A stretch of 6,503 bases of DNA, from assembly GCA_030066475.1 (NCBI GenBank), contig JASJBO010000397.1, positions 1 through 6,503 of the forward strand. The letters run 5' to 3'. Below, in pieces: positions 6,442 to 6,503 of the stretch (position 1 is the first letter of the stretch; each line of letters begins with the position of its first letter). A program made the position numbers and the translations under genes. Source of the DNA: Myxococcota bacterium (GTDB taxonomy: Bacteria; Myxococcota_A; UBA9160; PR03). Under the pieces are notes generated by a model that saw nothing but the letters and a program-made list of their open reading frames with translations, had not been told where the DNA came from and ran no database searches.

Positions 6442-6503
6442 GTGACTTCCCCGTCCCAACTCCCGCCCTTTCCGGGTGCGATCGGCGCGTCGCACCTGCG
6501 CGT
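6442..6503 (+). CDS. Start of an unidentified gene, cut by the window edge
   Basis: GTG 6442 opens a frame of 20 complete codons that runs off the window: (M)TSPSQLPPFPGAIGASHLR. A weak AAGG lies at 6428-6431, and a candidate promoter lies 42 bases upstream. The phrase FPGAIGASHLR recalls the beginning of some cupin-domain proteins, but the fragment is too short to be sure. There is no signal peptide. A different downstream start cannot be excluded. Confidence 0.4.
   Translation, partial: MTSPSQLPPFPGAIGASHLR

Overview
The window is very GC-rich and holds a compact cluster for secreted proteins. Two large secreted proteins end in dockerin-like modules, and a small protein combines a cohesin-like domain with a PEP-CTERM sorting tail. 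Myxococcal-type cysteine-rich repeats, thrombospondin type 3 (TSP3)-like calcium repeats and a PEP-CTERM tail together suggest an uncultured deltaproteobacterial-type bacterium (Myxococcota, Binatota or a relative). This assignment is an inference; no marker gene is present.

Layout. Positions 1-141 lie downstream of the first gene and hold an imperfect direct repeat and a short hairpin. Minus strand 142-3450 encodes a 1102-residue exported protein with an HELGH...NEG zinc-peptidase-like site near the N-terminus, PPC-like beta modules in the middle, and a C-terminal tail of TSP3-like repeats, one myxococcal cysteine-rich repeat, more TSP3 and a two-loop dockerin. Positions 3451-3873 form a divergent intergenic region with a candidate sigma-54 site facing the minus-strand gene and a perfect 9-bp hairpin in the presumed leader of the plus-strand gene. 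Plus strand 3874-5472 encodes a 532-residue FG-GAP/VCBS beta-propeller protein that also ends in a dockerin-like module, of a different subtype. Only 14 bases later, 5487-6104 encodes a 205-residue cohesin-like protein with a C-terminal PEP motif, hydrophobic stretch and arginine-rich tail.

Downstream, 6131-6348 is a decayed glutathione S-transferase gene: its first ~30 codons are joined out of frame to part of its C-terminal domain. A plausible promoter (6371-6400) precedes the start of another gene (6442 onward) cut by the window edge.

The most interesting reading is that these three genes form a small non-cellulosomal cohesin-dockerin system. The cohesin protein would be sorted by an exosortase and would capture the peptidase-like protein and/or the propeller protein at the cell surface. 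The domains are visible in the sequence; the pairing is inferred from gene adjacency.
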